64,000 nucleotides of DNA from Anaerovorax sp. IOR16 (GCF_017168145.1 NZ_JADQTL010000008.1:186001-250000), one strand, 5' to 3'; shown: positions 54,867 to 64,000, counted from the stretch's first letter. Translations and numbers: made by a program. The notes: a model not told the origin generated them from the sequence alone.

Positions 54867-55415
54867 TTAAAATTTAGGTGTATATCCCGCACTGTTTTCC
54901 ACCTTTATATGCATTGGTGGCAACAGTTTTCCGCCAAAGGATACTGGGACTTCTAAGTTCACAGAACTGTTTATTTTAAATCTTCGGCTATCCTGATCAC
55001 CGCTTGCAAAAGGTGCATTTTTAATATCCACATCAAGATTCCAAATTTTAAACTGGATATTATTTTTATCATCTGTGACTTTTTTGTGATAGTCATTTTC
55101 CACTGTTAAACCAAGTATTGTATCCATTTTATTATAAATATCACCATAATCAATGGACTCTTTAAAGTCATCAAGGTTTGGCTGATAACCACCCGAATAT
55201 CCTTCTCTAACTCCGTGATATACATCATCATAATTCTCTGTAACCGTAGAAATGACTGCATCTTGCATTGCATCACGAACTCCCTGTGCAACGATTAAAA
55301 GGCGAAAATATTCAGATATGCCAGTAAAAATCATTACAAGACATAGGGTAATGGCAACAGCTAAAGGATAACCGTTGCCATGATTGTTTTGTAATGGTTT
55401 TATTCGTTTTTTCAT
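54867..55415 (-). CDS. TadE/TadG-like pseudopilin
   Basis: A 182-residue protein with a short cytoplasmic start (KRIKPLQNNHGNGYPLAVAI), one membrane helix (LAVAITLCLVMIFTGISEYF) and a long outside domain, the pattern of TadE-like minor pilins. The ATG overlaps the stop of the DUF4320 gene (TGATG). The helix begins after G-N-G, a likely prepilin cleavage site for the peptidase at 60746. Confidence 0.75.
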   Translation of the reverse strand: MKKRIKPLQNNHGNGYPLAVAITLCLVMIFTGISEYFRLLIVAQGVRDAMQDAVISTVTENYDDVYHGVREGYSGGYQPNLDDFKESIDYGDIYNKMDTILGLTVENDYHKKVTDDKNNIQFKIWNLDVDIKNAPFASGDQDSRRFKINSSVNLEVPVSFGGKLLPPMHIKVENSAGYTPKF

Positions 55416-55819
55416 CACTTCCAATACACCTCACTTTTACCCATTGCTTCACCTCGTAATGTAACAGGAAATGAACCGAAACCACCAAATAACCCGATAT
55501 CCATATCATAGGTAACTATAACAGAGACTTCCTCGTTTAGCTGTATTTTGCCTGTTGTTGACCAGTTAACCTTTGGATGAAGTCCTGTTTTTTCAATAAG
55601 CACTTGCTCTCGTCTTTCAGTTTCCGTTCCTACTCGGCCTGCAATTTCTGCTTCACGTACAAGTTCTGTCGCAAAAGTATCAACCTGCTGTTTGGCAATA
55701 TAAGCAGGGAATACCTTAACTGCAACTGCAATTATGAGCATTGCACAAAGGACAAGGACTACTACATCAATGTATCCCTCACCACGATTGTTCCGGAGAG
55801 AATTTATCATTTTCTGCAT
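55415..55819 (-). CDS. DUF4320 family pilin-like protein
   Basis: A 134-residue protein with the start NSLRNNRGEGYIDVVVLVLC, one membrane helix and a soluble C-terminal domain. DUF4320 proteins resemble TadE pilins and occur only with such pilus clusters. The same GxGY motif before the helix suggests processing by the prepilin peptidase. The start is the ATG at 55819, after GGGAGGTG. It is coupled to the 54867 gene by overlap. Confidence 0.8.
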   Translation of the reverse strand: MQKMINSLRNNRGEGYIDVVVLVLCAMLIIAVAVKVFPAYIAKQQVDTFATELVREAEIAGRVGTETERREQVLIEKTGLHPKVNWSTTGKIQLNEEVSVIVTYDMDIGLFGGFGSFPVTLRGEAMGKSEVYWK

Positions 55820-55833
55820 AAAAGGCACCTCCC

Positions 55834-56718
55834 TTATAACATTGCACTGAGTGAATGAATGATTTCAGAAATGATAATGACAATATAAGTCATTAGGAAA
55901 CACATGAGCATCAAAAAGCTGAATACACGGATTTTTGAAGGTATCTTCATCGCCTGTGCTTTCAGCCTTTGCAACTCCAACTGTTTCATATCATGGCTTA
56001 GCATTTGAAAATACATTGCACCATCATCGCCACGTAGCACACCAATTAACCCTCGAGTAATATCCGACAGCATTGTTGAATTGATTCTCGCCTCAAACCT
56101 TGTAAGTGCCGCTTCATAAGAAGATGACCGCATGTCTGCTGTTACAATATCCAACTCTTTAGCAAAGTCAGCACCTGCATTTTTCTTAAAGTTTTCAAGA
56201 ATTGAAAGCACATCACGGCTTGCTTTTAGCTCCTGTGTAATAGTTGCCACAAACCTTGGAAGTTCTATTTCAATTTTCTCTCTCTTTGCATTTAGTTTTT
56301 CATCAGCCGTGCGGATTTCTTTAAAATAAACAATCACGGCAAGAATTAATACTACAGGAGCAAGCAGAGGAAAAAGTATAAGTGCGGGAATGATTCCAAG
56401 GAGAATGACACCTGATTTTACAAGTGCGTTTGCCATAAATTCTTCGGGGGTTTCTTTCATTCCTGCGGCATTTAAAGTGTTTCTCATACGAATTTTCTTG
56501 TACTCATCTATTGGCAGATATTTTGCAATCCTTACTGCAAATCCGTTAAGCAGAACCTCTATATTTTTAGTTTTTTGACTACTTTCCTTAACTGCAGAAA
56601 GCATTGCTTTTTCTGCGGCTAAGCTTGGGAGTTTCAGAAAATCTGCAAGGATAAAGAACAATCCCATTGCAAAGAAAACAGCAAATAGCATCATTAAAAT
56701 TTGCATATTACTTTTCAC
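55834..56718 (-). CDS. tadC: TadC-like pilus platform protein
   Basis: A 294-residue inner-membrane protein of the type II secretion F superfamily. An N-terminal helix, two central helices (ILLGIIPALILFPLLAPVVLILAVIVYF) and a C-terminal helix (FSFLMLMCFLMTYIVIIISEI) are visible, with the cytoplasmic T2SSF domain between them (ELPRFVATITQELKASRDVL). It forms the platform with TadB. It overlaps the tadB gene by four bases. Confidence 0.85.
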   Translation of the reverse strand: MKSNMQILMMLFAVFFAMGLFFILADFLKLPSLAAEKAMLSAVKESSQKTKNIEVLLNGFAVRIAKYLPIDEYKKIRMRNTLNAAGMKETPEEFMANALVKSGVILLGIIPALILFPLLAPVVLILAVIVYFKEIRTADEKLNAKREKIEIELPRFVATITQELKASRDVLSILENFKKNAGADFAKELDIVTADMRSSSYEAALTRFEARINSTMLSDITRGLIGVLRGDDGAMYFQMLSHDMKQLELQRLKAQAMKIPSKIRVFSFLMLMCFLMTYIVIIISEIIHSLSAML

Positions 56719-57644
56719 CTCCTGTACTCAACGGGTTGTGTCAGTTTAATCACAAATGCCATAGATACAAACATTATGATAAAACAAACCGCAAGCACAA
56801 TCTGTCCTGGGATGGTGTGTATTAGAGTGTGATACCAATCCTTGTTTAGAAAATACAGCAGAGGAATATTGCAAAGCACCAACATCTGCATCGTAATAAA
56901 CTCTTTTCTTGGCTCAAATACCAAATTTTCAAGTTCGCCGTTTACTACCCGCATATCAGAAAGTTTTGATACAATCGGTGTCAATGTGCTTTTAAGACTT
57001 CTATCATGCTGACACGCAATTAACGCATCGCACCATTCTCGAAAGACAGCGTTGTCAATCTGCTTTCTAATATTTTGCAACCCTGTATTAATGTCTGGAT
57101 TGATCATCTTAATCCCATAAACAAATCCTTTGAAGATGGAAAGCTCAGGCGGATTTAAGTAGTTTATGTTTTCCTCCACCGCTGTCAAAATGTCCTCATT
57201 TCTTAGATATGAGGTGGTAATGATAGACAGTGCTGTTTCAAGTTCTGCGGCAATGTCCTTTTTAAAATGAGTTTGAGTAAGTCGAACATACCAAAAAGGC
57301 AAAAGCATCATTCCCACTGCAAGAACAGGCACAAGGAAAAAGTTGCCCATCATAATCGCTATGGATGTTCCAACTGCAAACAAAGCAAGTGAAAGCATAC
57401 AAAGCATTGGGAAACGGCTTGCTCGACCAGTTATTTTTAAAATTTCCTGTACCTCTTTTATCTCTTGTTTAAAGAAACCAACCTTTTTTCTATCCGTAGT
57501 TTCATTGATTTCTTCCTTTAGGCTTTTGGGACCGTTTAAAAAGGATTTAAAAACTCCATCTGTAAACTCCGAAAGAGATAGGGAAAATAAAATAAAAAAG
57601 CCTGTTATCATTCCGATACAGGCAGTTAATAAAATTATATTCAA
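56715..57644 (-). CDS. tadB: TadB-like pilus platform protein
   Basis: A 309-residue membrane protein with a membrane helix at each end (IILLTACIGMITGFFILF; IVLAVCFIIMFVSMAFVI) and two in the middle. It has the T2SSF cytoplasmic domain (ELETALSIITTSYLRNEDIL; FREWCDALIACQHD). It overlaps its neighbours on both sides by four bases, a tightly coupled operon. It would partner TadC. Confidence 0.82.
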   Translation of the reverse strand: MNIILLTACIGMITGFFILFSLSLSEFTDGVFKSFLNGPKSLKEEINETTDRKKVGFFKQEIKEVQEILKITGRASRFPMLCMLSLALFAVGTSIAIMMGNFFLVPVLAVGMMLLPFWYVRLTQTHFKKDIAAELETALSIITTSYLRNEDILTAVEENINYLNPPELSIFKGFVYGIKMINPDINTGLQNIRKQIDNAVFREWCDALIACQHDRSLKSTLTPIVSKLSDMRVVNGELENLVFEPRKEFITMQMLVLCNIPLLYFLNKDWYHTLIHTIPGQIVLAVCFIIMFVSMAFVIKLTQPVEYRR

Positions 57645-59158
57645 TTGTCGCTCACCTCAGCTTTCTGTAAGGTGTTAATCATTTCAAGAGGCATACCGTT
57701 TTCCAGCAGTCGTTTTGCTAAGCTGTCGGAAATGCCATGTATACGTTTGTGATTCCCTTCAATTACAAAATTACCGTTTTCATCAATTTTATTTTCCGTA
57801 ACAATGTACTGATATAAGCTGCGAAAATTCCTCGTTCCATCGGGCATAATTTCACATTCCATAATCTCCATCATGCGTCTTTGCTTGTTTTCAAGCTGTT
57901 TACAGAATACCACGATTGGATATGCCTCTGTTACATATCCGTACAATGTCTTATCATCCATATCCACTGCACGTTTACAAAGTGATACCATTCTTGGATA
58001 AACTGCAACAGCTGAATTTGCATGAAGAGTTGTAATAACAGCAATACCTGTTCTTGCCGCCTCTTGACCTGCATTGGCTTCGGGACCTCGCATTTCTCCG
58101 ATTACTGCAATATCAGGATTAAAACGAAGTGCCATATCAAGAAGTGTGATTTGATCAATTTTTTGCTTATCATTATCACTATCCCTTGTAATCGTGTGGA
58201 TAACCGAATTCACAGCTTTACCATTTTCATATCGTGCAAGATTAAGCTCTCTTGAACCGTTTTCGATGGTATAAATTCGTTTTCCGTTTGGGATTGTTGT
58301 CAACAGCCATCCAAGCACTGTGGTTTTACCGCTTGAAGTTGCCCCTGCAATACAAACGGAAATACCGTATCTAACAAGCTGTGACAGCATATTCAGCATT
58401 TCATCGGTAGCCGTTCCACCTTGTACAAAATCCTCTTTCTTCATACTTTGTGGATTTACAATACGAATGGATGCCGAAATGCCAACATCTTCATCCACAA
58501 GAGGTGTCTTTAAGGCGGCAATACGGATATTTTTTGAAAGGTGCCCGAGAACTGCAGGACTTGCATTATCCAAAACCATTCCAGATACATGGAGCATTCT
58601 CCGAATCACATTGACAGCATGTTCCGGTGAATCAAAATGCTCATCAAGCTTTACCGTTCTGCCATCAGAATACTGTACCTCAATATCTTGCCAAGAGTTG
58701 ATATCTATTTCCTCAATGTTTTTTCCGAAGATATATTTGGTTAAAAAGCCATACTCCGCCATTTCAGTATAGAGCGCATCAATTATCTCATTTTCATTCA
58801 TTCCCTTAACAGCAATTTTCTCATCCATAACATACTTGCCGATATAGCGTTTCATCTGTTCTTTGGCATCTTCTAAATTGCTGTCGGTAATGAGGTTCGC
58901 ATAGTTTTCCGATATATACTCCTGAACCTGTTTTAGTACATGTGAAAACTCCCTATACTCGCACTCTTGAGCAAAAAATAAAGAGTGAGTGTTCTTCTTA
59001 ACACCAAGCTCCACAGGACTTGTTATTTCATTTGGTACTGCAAGCAGTTCATTGGCTCTATTACATATCGAGGCAGCTTTATTGTTTGGTTCATAAGCAT
59101 TGTTCTTTGGATTTTTCTCTTTTCTTTTGAAAAAGAAGTCTATAATCTTTTTTAACAC
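57641..59158 (-). CDS. tadA: TadA/CpaF-type secretion ATPase
   Basis: A 505-residue hexameric motor ATPase for pilus assembly. Walker A is AGATSSGKTTVLGWLL, the Asp box is in IYTIENGSREL, Walker B is IAVIGEMRGPEA and the His box is ITTLHANSA. The N-terminal domain matches CpaF (EEIDINSWQDIEVQY). It is a normal length. It starts at a GTG with AGGGAGGTG upstream and overlaps the TadZ-like gene by seven bases. Confidence 0.92.
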   Translation of the reverse strand: MLKKIIDFFFKRKEKNPKNNAYEPNNKAASICNRANELLAVPNEITSPVELGVKKNTHSLFFAQECEYREFSHVLKQVQEYISENYANLITDSNLEDAKEQMKRYIGKYVMDEKIAVKGMNENEIIDALYTEMAEYGFLTKYIFGKNIEEIDINSWQDIEVQYSDGRTVKLDEHFDSPEHAVNVIRRMLHVSGMVLDNASPAVLGHLSKNIRIAALKTPLVDEDVGISASIRIVNPQSMKKEDFVQGGTATDEMLNMLSQLVRYGISVCIAGATSSGKTTVLGWLLTTIPNGKRIYTIENGSRELNLARYENGKAVNSVIHTITRDSDNDKQKIDQITLLDMALRFNPDIAVIGEMRGPEANAGQEAARTGIAVITTLHANSAVAVYPRMVSLCKRAVDMDDKTLYGYVTEAYPIVVFCKQLENKQRRMMEIMECEIMPDGTRNFRSLYQYIVTENKIDENGNFVIEGNHKRIHGISDSLAKRLLENGMPLEMINTLQKAEVSDN

Positions 59159-59961
59159 CCGAACACCTCCCTTGCGATTTTTTCAATCTCCTTGCGAAAT
59201 TCTCGGCTGTCTTTTAAAGTCAAATCTGCAAAAAGATTGCCTTCCAAGTACTGCTGTTCCACCTCATCTGAATGCGGAATTTGAAAAGTAAGACTACCCA
59301 TAGCACCCGCCATATGTTCGATACCGTGATTTGATTTCACATTTGATGCACATTTATACTGTTTTTCAAAGTCAAGTCCTGTAGTTTGCAAAATAGATAG
59401 CTGACTGGATAAATAACTGATAGATTTTAAATCACAATTTGCAAGCCTTAACATAGAATCACAATCTATCAAGGCAACAGCAGAGAGAATATCACTTGCA
59501 ATATAACTTCCACAGTCAATTATGACAAAGGGTGCAATTTTTCTAAGACTTGCAATGAGTTCTTTTGCCTGTGTTTCGTTATAAGGTGCATAGGAATATT
59601 CGTTTTCTCCCTTTAGCATACCAAGACTGGTGAGGTAGTCCATCTTCTTATGGGTAATCATATGATATTTCACCAGTGATTCGGTAACATGTTGTGCGGC
59701 TAAGATGCTTCCCAGTGATTTTTCGCATTCTAAATCTGAGGGCGGGCATATACAGGGGAGCATGGGTGCGGTCGTATCACAAAGCACCAGTACTACATTT
59801 TTCTTTTTATCTGTAAGGTATTTTGCAAGCTTTACAGCAACAGTTGTTTTACCACTTGAAGGACTTCCCCAAACAGCAAGAACACCGCCATGCAATGCCT
59901 GTTCTTTTGGTACTTTCTGCGTTTGACCTCGTGAAAAAATGGAGTCTTTCATAAAATTCAT
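59152..59961 (-). CDS. TadZ/CpaE-like ParA-type ATPase
   Basis: A 269-residue P-loop ATPase with Walker A VWGSPSSGKTTVAVKLAKYL and the Walker B-like FVIIDCGSYI. It belongs to the SIMIBI/MinD-ParA class that places Tad pili at a site in the cell. The N-terminal receiver-like domain of classical TadZ is missing. Its stop overlaps the tadA start, and its own start overlaps the cpaB stop. Confidence 0.8.
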   Translation of the reverse strand: MNFMKDSIFSRGQTQKVPKEQALHGGVLAVWGSPSSGKTTVAVKLAKYLTDKKKNVVLVLCDTTAPMLPCICPPSDLECEKSLGSILAAQHVTESLVKYHMITHKKMDYLTSLGMLKGENEYSYAPYNETQAKELIASLRKIAPFVIIDCGSYIASDILSAVALIDCDSMLRLANCDLKSISYLSSQLSILQTTGLDFEKQYKCASNVKSNHGIEHMAGAMGSLTFQIPHSDEVEQQYLEGNLFADLTLKDSREFRKEIEKIAREVFGC

Positions 59962-60749
59962 TACTGCACCACCTCATTTTCTTGTGTAGACTCTGTGCTG
60001 ATCTCTGAATGATAAAGTTTATAAAGCACTTCTTCTTGGATAGAAATAAACTTTTCCGCTTGCTTTGAATCACCACGATAAACAAGAGAAACATGGCTTT
60101 TTCCGTCTGACTCAAGTTCTGCTAAGATATTACTTTGTTCTGCTGTAGCAAGAAGAGTAACAGTGGTAGGTAGCTCCTTTTCGTCCTCTGCCGAAGGCGA
60201 ATTGGGTCCAGCGTCACGCTGGTTGGCATCGTAACCGCTTGGAGCAGTAACCGAAATCACTTCGATATATTTTAGTTCGGGCGGAATAACGGTCATCCCT
60301 TGTTTTTTGTAATCAGGTGCAATCACTGAAACAATATCTCCGCTTTGAAGCTTGCCAGAAAGACCGCTTGCAAAGGTTTTAAGTGTCAGCGAAATTGCCT
60401 GCTTCTCACCATTTAAGCGATATAGATATGCGTTATCTTGTTCAGGTGTTTTGGATATCTTTGTGTTTAAGATATAATCCCCAACAGATAAATCAGCAGC
60501 TGCAAACCTGCCAATAACTGTATCTTTGTTTTTAATAACATTTTCGGGCAGGTTATATCCGCCTACTTCCACAGTCTGCACCATATCCTTTGTTATTTTA
60601 TCGCCCAACTTGATTTCCTTTGCAACTCTCACAATTTCTGTCTTCTGACTGATTGTTTTATTGAAAAGCGGTGTAATTCCAAAGCAGATAAGCAAAGATA
60701 TTACAATGCAGAGAATGCCAAGTGTTGTTCTGTTTTTAAAAATCTTCAT
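59961..60749 (-). CDS. cpaB: CpaB/RcpC-like pilus assembly protein (SAF domain)
   Basis: A 262-residue protein with one N-terminal membrane helix (LGILCIVISLLICFGITPLF), followed by a SAF domain (VRVAKEIKLGDKITKDMVQTVEVGGYNLPENV...GRFAAADLSVGDYIL) and a C-terminal RcpC-like domain (KTFASGLSGKLQSGDIVSVIAP). In Tad systems it acts outside the membrane on the pilus or pore. It overlaps the prepilin peptidase gene by four bases. Confidence 0.88.
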   Translation of the reverse strand: MKIFKNRTTLGILCIVISLLICFGITPLFNKTISQKTEIVRVAKEIKLGDKITKDMVQTVEVGGYNLPENVIKNKDTVIGRFAAADLSVGDYILNTKISKTPEQDNAYLYRLNGEKQAISLTLKTFASGLSGKLQSGDIVSVIAPDYKKQGMTVIPPELKYIEVISVTAPSGYDANQRDAGPNSPSAEDEKELPTTVTLLATAEQSNILAELESDGKSHVSLVYRGDSKQAEKFISIQEEVLYKLYHSEISTESTQENEVVQ

Positions 60750-61192
60750 ATACTAAGTCCTCCCAAGTTTATAAAACATGTGGTTAAAAAACCAATGGAT
60801 AAAAAAGGAGCAAGTGGCATGGAGTAATTCTTTGCCTCTTGCTCTGATAGCTTCTTTTGATGCTTTATCACTGAAAAACAAATGAGTTCCAGTGTAAAGC
60901 CAATAATGATTCCGTAAGCCGTGGCTGTAAATCCAAGAACAAGACTTACAGCGGCGGTGAGTTTAATGTCACCGCCGCCAAGCATATTGGGACATATAAA
61001 TGCTGCACATACCCATAAAATAAGAGCAATGCCTAATCCCAACAGATTTTCCGTCTTAAAATCAAGCACCGAACAAAGTGCAATCGCCACACAATAAATA
61101 GGCGGGATTTCTCTATTTCTGACATCAATAACGGAAATGATTATAAGCAAAATACTAAATAAGATAGCTTGTATAATGCACTGATACGCCAC
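60746..61192 (-). CDS. type IV prepilin peptidase (A24, TadV-like)
   Basis: A small membrane protease of about 148 residues with the two catalytic aspartates in VIDVRNREIPP and GGGDIKLTAAV and five or so helices. It lacks the methylase domain, as TadV/CpaA proteins do. I start it at the GTG at 61192, because GGAGG lies five bases upstream; the longer frame (to 61258) runs through that site. It would process the pilins at 54867 and 55415. Confidence 0.88.
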   Translation of the reverse strand: MAYQCIIQAILFSILLIIISVIDVRNREIPPIYCVAIALCSVLDFKTENLLGLGIALILWVCAAFICPNMLGGGDIKLTAAVSLVLGFTATAYGIIIGFTLELICFSVIKHQKKLSEQEAKNYSMPLAPFLSIGFLTTCFINLGGLSI

Positions 61193-61203
61193 AAAAACCT
61201 CCA

Positions 61204-64000
61204 TTATTCGAAGAAATATTCTACGCTGTATGTGATGTTTGATTTGTTGTACATGCAATTATGATTGGTATAGTAGTAGAACTCCAGTTTGGAATAAAGT
61301 CCACTTGTTAAGCTTCGCTCAAAGTTGATGCCATTGCTTGTAGTTCCGTAATCAAGCTGGTCCCATTGCTTTGTTAGAATGTTGTACCCTTTTACTCTAC
61401 CAAAATCATTGCCACTATGCCCACTGACAGGCGGAACAGTAAACGTGTATTTGGTGATGGTTGCACCCTCAATTCCGTTTTCCAAGATAGTAGAGTCGGG
61501 GCCTGTTAGTGTCATTCCACCTGATCCGTTTGAATCGGCAACAAAGAATACAATGGCTGACCATGGAGATTCAGCACCAGTGCTGTCAACTGCCTTTACT
61601 CTCACTACATTTTTCCCAAGAGGATAAGTACTTGTTTGGCTTGGTCTGTTCTCCCACACATAGGTAATGTTATCACCATCGGGGTCAGTGCTTTGTGCTT
61701 TAATAGTAACGGGTGTACCCGGTGCTACACTGTTACCATTTGGCGTTCTCGTTATGATTGGTCTTGTAGGTGCTGAGTTTGCAACTATAAATGACTTTTC
61801 TGACCATTCGGAATAAGTCCCCGCTGTATCCTTTGCACGAACTTTAACCGTATACGTTCCTACCGCATAATAACTGTCTGCATTTTTGCCTTGCCATTCA
61901 AGTATGGTTTCATCTCCATCTGCATCGCTTGCTGTAGCAGAGATGTTTACAAGAAACTTACCATCTTTTGCAGTTCTTGTTGGGGTTACTGTAAAATTTG
62001 TGATATTAGGTGCTGAATTTGCAACTGTAAATGACTTTTCTACCCATTGGGAATAAGTCCCCGCTATATCCTTTGCACGAACCTTAACCGTATATGTTCC
62101 CACCGCATAGTAACCGTCTGCATTTTTGCCTTGCCATTCAAGCACAGTGGCATCTTCATCCGGATCACTTGCTGTGGCAGAAATATTTACAAGAAACTTT
62201 CCATCTTTTGCAGTTCTTGTTGGGGTTGCTGTAAACTCAGAAATTTGGGGAGCCGTATTGGTTACGGTAATTTTCTGTGTACATCTGCTTTCTCTTCCCA
62301 AACGGTCGGTTGAAACAGAAGTAAGAGCAAATTCACCTGTATCAGAAATCGAGATTGAGCCGCCCTTATCTGTCAGCACTCCAGTGTAACTTACAGGAGC
62401 ACCGTTTTTGCTAAGTATCCATGTAATCTTTGCATTTTCGATATGTTCGGATTTGCTGACTTTTACATTGAACTCCTTACCATAATGAATTTGATTTGGC
62501 ATGGTAAAGCCAAAATCCAATACAGGCATAATCGTAATGCTTTCACTGTGAGAATACTTTCTGCCAAGTAAATCTATCATGTCTGCGGTTAATACAAACT
62601 CTCCATGCTCTTTGAATCTTACCTTACCTCCAAGAGCATTGAGGTTACCGTCAAGAACCATTTCAAGAGATTTCTTTTCACCATTTTTCATTACTATCCA
62701 TTCCACGGGAAGTGTGTTGTTATGACCGCTTGTGCGAAGATCTATTTCCGTATCGGTATAGGCCGCTTTTGGCAGTTCAAATCCAATTGCAAGAATAGGC
62801 AGAACCTCTGTAGTTTTCTTTGGTTCAAAAAGAAATACTCTGCCTGTTTCATCGGTAACTCGGCACACAAGTTCATAAATGCCTGCTCTCTTGAAATAGA
62901 TTAAACCACCATTATTATTAAGTTTTCCATTGACAAAAGTGTTCCAATCTTGGTAACCAAAGGTATTATCTACAAGCCACTCCAAGGTAAGACCGTCTAA
63001 ATCTGTACTGGTTACCGTAATCTCAATCTCCGTATCGGTATGTGCATACTTCGGTGCTGAATAAGTCAAAGTAGGTACAGGGTATACTTTGATATTTTGC
63101 TCATAGGAATAACTTCTGCCACCGTCATCAGTAAATGAGGCTTTTAAAACATAGTTTCCTTTTTCTTTAAAACGAATATTGCCACCATCATTTGTCAAGC
63201 TGCCACTTAAACAATCAGTAAGAGAAACTTTCTGTTCATCTTTTGAGAGTGTCCATATGGCAGTTTTATCCCCAATTTCGCCTAAAGTGGTTTCCACCTT
63301 AACCATATCATCAGTATGCATAATAGTCGGAAGATAAAATCCTACAGAGCCTACGGGATAAACCGTAACTTTTGCGGTATTGGTGAATTTTCTGCCTGCT
63401 TTATCGGTTAATGTAACCGACAGCTGATAGACACCTTTTTCTGTGAAACGAATAATGCTGTCACTTAAAGCAAGGTTCCCTTTGATATATTTTTCAATCT
63501 CAACTTCTTTTCCGTCTTTTGTTAGTCTCCATGATGGTGACAAATTATCACTGTTTTTAATCTCTGTCGTAAGAATAATTGTTTTATCGGTATGTGTTAC
63601 ATTCGGTAAGTTAAGTTTTACCTCAGCCACAGGATAGACCGTGATTTCATGAGAAACAGTCACAACCTTTCCGATTTCATCAGTAATAGTGGCGGTTAGA
63701 GTGTAAATTCCTTTTTCTTTAAATTGCACCGTTCCACCAGTATTACTAAGCTCGCCTACAAGGGAATCTGTTATTTCTGCAGATTTACCATCTTTCGTAA
63801 GAGTCCATACAACAGAGTTACTGCTAAGGTTTTCAGCTTTTAAATCTACGGCAATACTTGTATCGGTATGTGCTGTATTCGGCAAAGTAAAATCTGCAGT
63901 TATAACAGGGTAGACGGATATAATCTGTTTACATGTAATTTTTCTGCCACGGCTGTTTTTAGCTGTTGCTGTAATAGCATAAGTACCTGTATCTTTTGCT
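61204..64000 (-). CDS. giant Ig-repeat surface protein, 3' part
   Basis: The 932 C-terminal residues of a larger protein whose start is outside the window. It consists of about six repeats of some 90 residues, each with a strand pattern YPV...LP...HTDT.I...W.L.KDGK...G.L...GG...F.EKG.Y.L.A...D..GR, typical of bacterial Ig-like folds. Two nearly identical 80-residue fibronectin/PKD-like repeats (TPTRTAKDGKFLVNISATAS) and a last region without a wall anchor follow. It is probably an extracellular adhesin of the pilus/transfer system that holds cells together. It ends 11 bp before the prepilin peptidase gene. Confidence 0.82.
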   Translation of the reverse strand, partial: AKDTGTYAITATAKNSRGRKITCKQIISVYPVITADFTLPNTAHTDTSIAVDLKAENLSSNSVVWTLTKDGKSAEITDSLVGELSNTGGTVQFKEKGIYTLTATITDEIGKVVTVSHEITVYPVAEVKLNLPNVTHTDKTIILTTEIKNSDNLSPSWRLTKDGKEVEIEKYIKGNLALSDSIIRFTEKGVYQLSVTLTDKAGRKFTNTAKVTVYPVGSVGFYLPTIMHTDDMVKVETTLGEIGDKTAIWTLSKDEQKVSLTDCLSGSLTNDGGNIRFKEKGNYVLKASFTDDGGRSYSYEQNIKVYPVPTLTYSAPKYAHTDTEIEITVTSTDLDGLTLEWLVDNTFGYQDWNTFVNGKLNNNGGLIYFKRAGIYELVCRVTDETGRVFLFEPKKTTEVLPILAIGFELPKAAYTDTEIDLRTSGHNNTLPVEWIVMKNGEKKSLEMVLDGNLNALGGKVRFKEHGEFVLTADMIDLLGRKYSHSESITIMPVLDFGFTMPNQIHYGKEFNVKVSKSEHIENAKITWILSKNGAPVSYTGVLTDKGGSISISDTGEFALTSVSTDRLGRESRCTQKITVTNTAPQISEFTATPTRTAKDGKFLVNISATASDPDEDATVLEWQGKNADGYYAVGTYTVKVRAKDIAGTYSQWVEKSFTVANSAPNITNFTVTPTRTAKDGKFLVNISATASDADGDETILEWQGKNADSYYAVGTYTVKVRAKDTAGTYSEWSEKSFIVANSAPTRPIITRTPNGNSVAPGTPVTIKAQSTDPDGDNITYVWENRPSQTSTYPLGKNVVRVKAVDSTGAESPWSAIVFFVADSNGSGGMTLTGPDSTILENGIEGATITKYTFTVPPVSGHSGNDFGRVKGYNILTKQWDQLDYGTTSNGINFERSLTSGLYSKLEFYYYTNHNCMYNKSNITYSVEYFFE
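61771..62250. repeat. two 240-bp tandem repeats in the surface protein gene
   Basis: 61771-62010 and 62011-62250 are highly similar at DNA level and start at the same sequence, TGCTGA-TTTGCAACT. The high similarity of third codon positions points to a recent duplication or gene conversion. Confidence 0.8.

Noticed and set aside
61204-64000. TTG at 63885 as start of the repeat protein
   Set aside because: The frame continues with the same Ig-repeat pattern up to the window edge, so the gene is truncated by the window and starts outside.
1-64000. tRNA, rRNA or CRISPR genes
   Set aside because: Reading through the gene-free stretches gave no cloverleaf with a proper anticodon arm and no regular short repeats. 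A computed tRNA or CRISPR search was not possible here.

Overview
The window is a low-GC Firmicutes mobile region, most likely from an anaerobic clostridial or Tissierellia-type bacterium. It has AGGAGG ribosome binding sites, frequent TTG and GTG starts, and Clostridia-type conjugation families. Nearly all of it reads as one integrative and conjugative element (ICE) of the broad Tn1549/CTn type. No tRNA, rRNA or CRISPR array was seen.

Layout. 1-2 kb: a DUF1413 gene and an intact IS256-family insertion sequence with a clear 8-bp target duplication. 2-6.2 kb: three overlapping large serine recombinases, the middle one lacking its catalytic domain. 6.2-9.6 kb: a regulatory module with a SHOCT-like protein, a sigma-like protein, an ArpU-like protein, an XRE repressor and an ImmA-type protease. 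9.6-23.8 kb: an eight-gene defence operon read leftwards, preceded by its own small XRE regulator. In transcription order it holds an unknown 719-aa protein, BrxP (PAPS reductase/ferredoxin), BrxC, a 229-aa protein, PglZ, BrxL, a 65-aa zinc-ribbon protein and a cysteine desulfurase. This is a type 4 BREX locus enlarged by sulfur-supply and unknown genes.

24-45 kb: the conjugation module. It has a winged-helix protein, a VirD4/TraG coupling protein split by a group II intron, a Toprim protein, a MobP-type relaxase with Sel1 repeats, an RHH accessory protein, an oriT-like region, an M23 hydrolase, VirB4, PrgI and a TrbL/VirB6-like protein. Small cargo genes (a lone MerR; PadR plus methyltransferase) and a frameshifted cytosine methyltransferase lie between them. 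45.4-49.6 kb: two cargo cassettes (YbjQ/GNAT/TetR and AraC/MATE), bounded by copies of the 3' end of a DUF3852 gene. That gene is itself split by a second group II intron at 49.7-52.2 kb. 52.5-64 kb: secreted and membrane proteins, a complete Tad-type pilus cluster (pseudopilins, TadC, TadB, TadA, TadZ, CpaB, prepilin peptidase) and the 3' part of a huge Ig-repeat surface protein that runs off the window.

How it fits together. The recombinases would excise and integrate the element, relaxase/VirD4/VirB4/VirB6 would move DNA, the Tad pilus and adhesin could hold partner cells together, and the BREX operon would protect the host. Two mobile introns sit inside conjugation genes, so transfer should depend on splicing. 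The main surprises are the sulfur-type BREX operon, three genes that appear to start at ATA, and cargo stacked at the 3' end of the DUF3852 gene.
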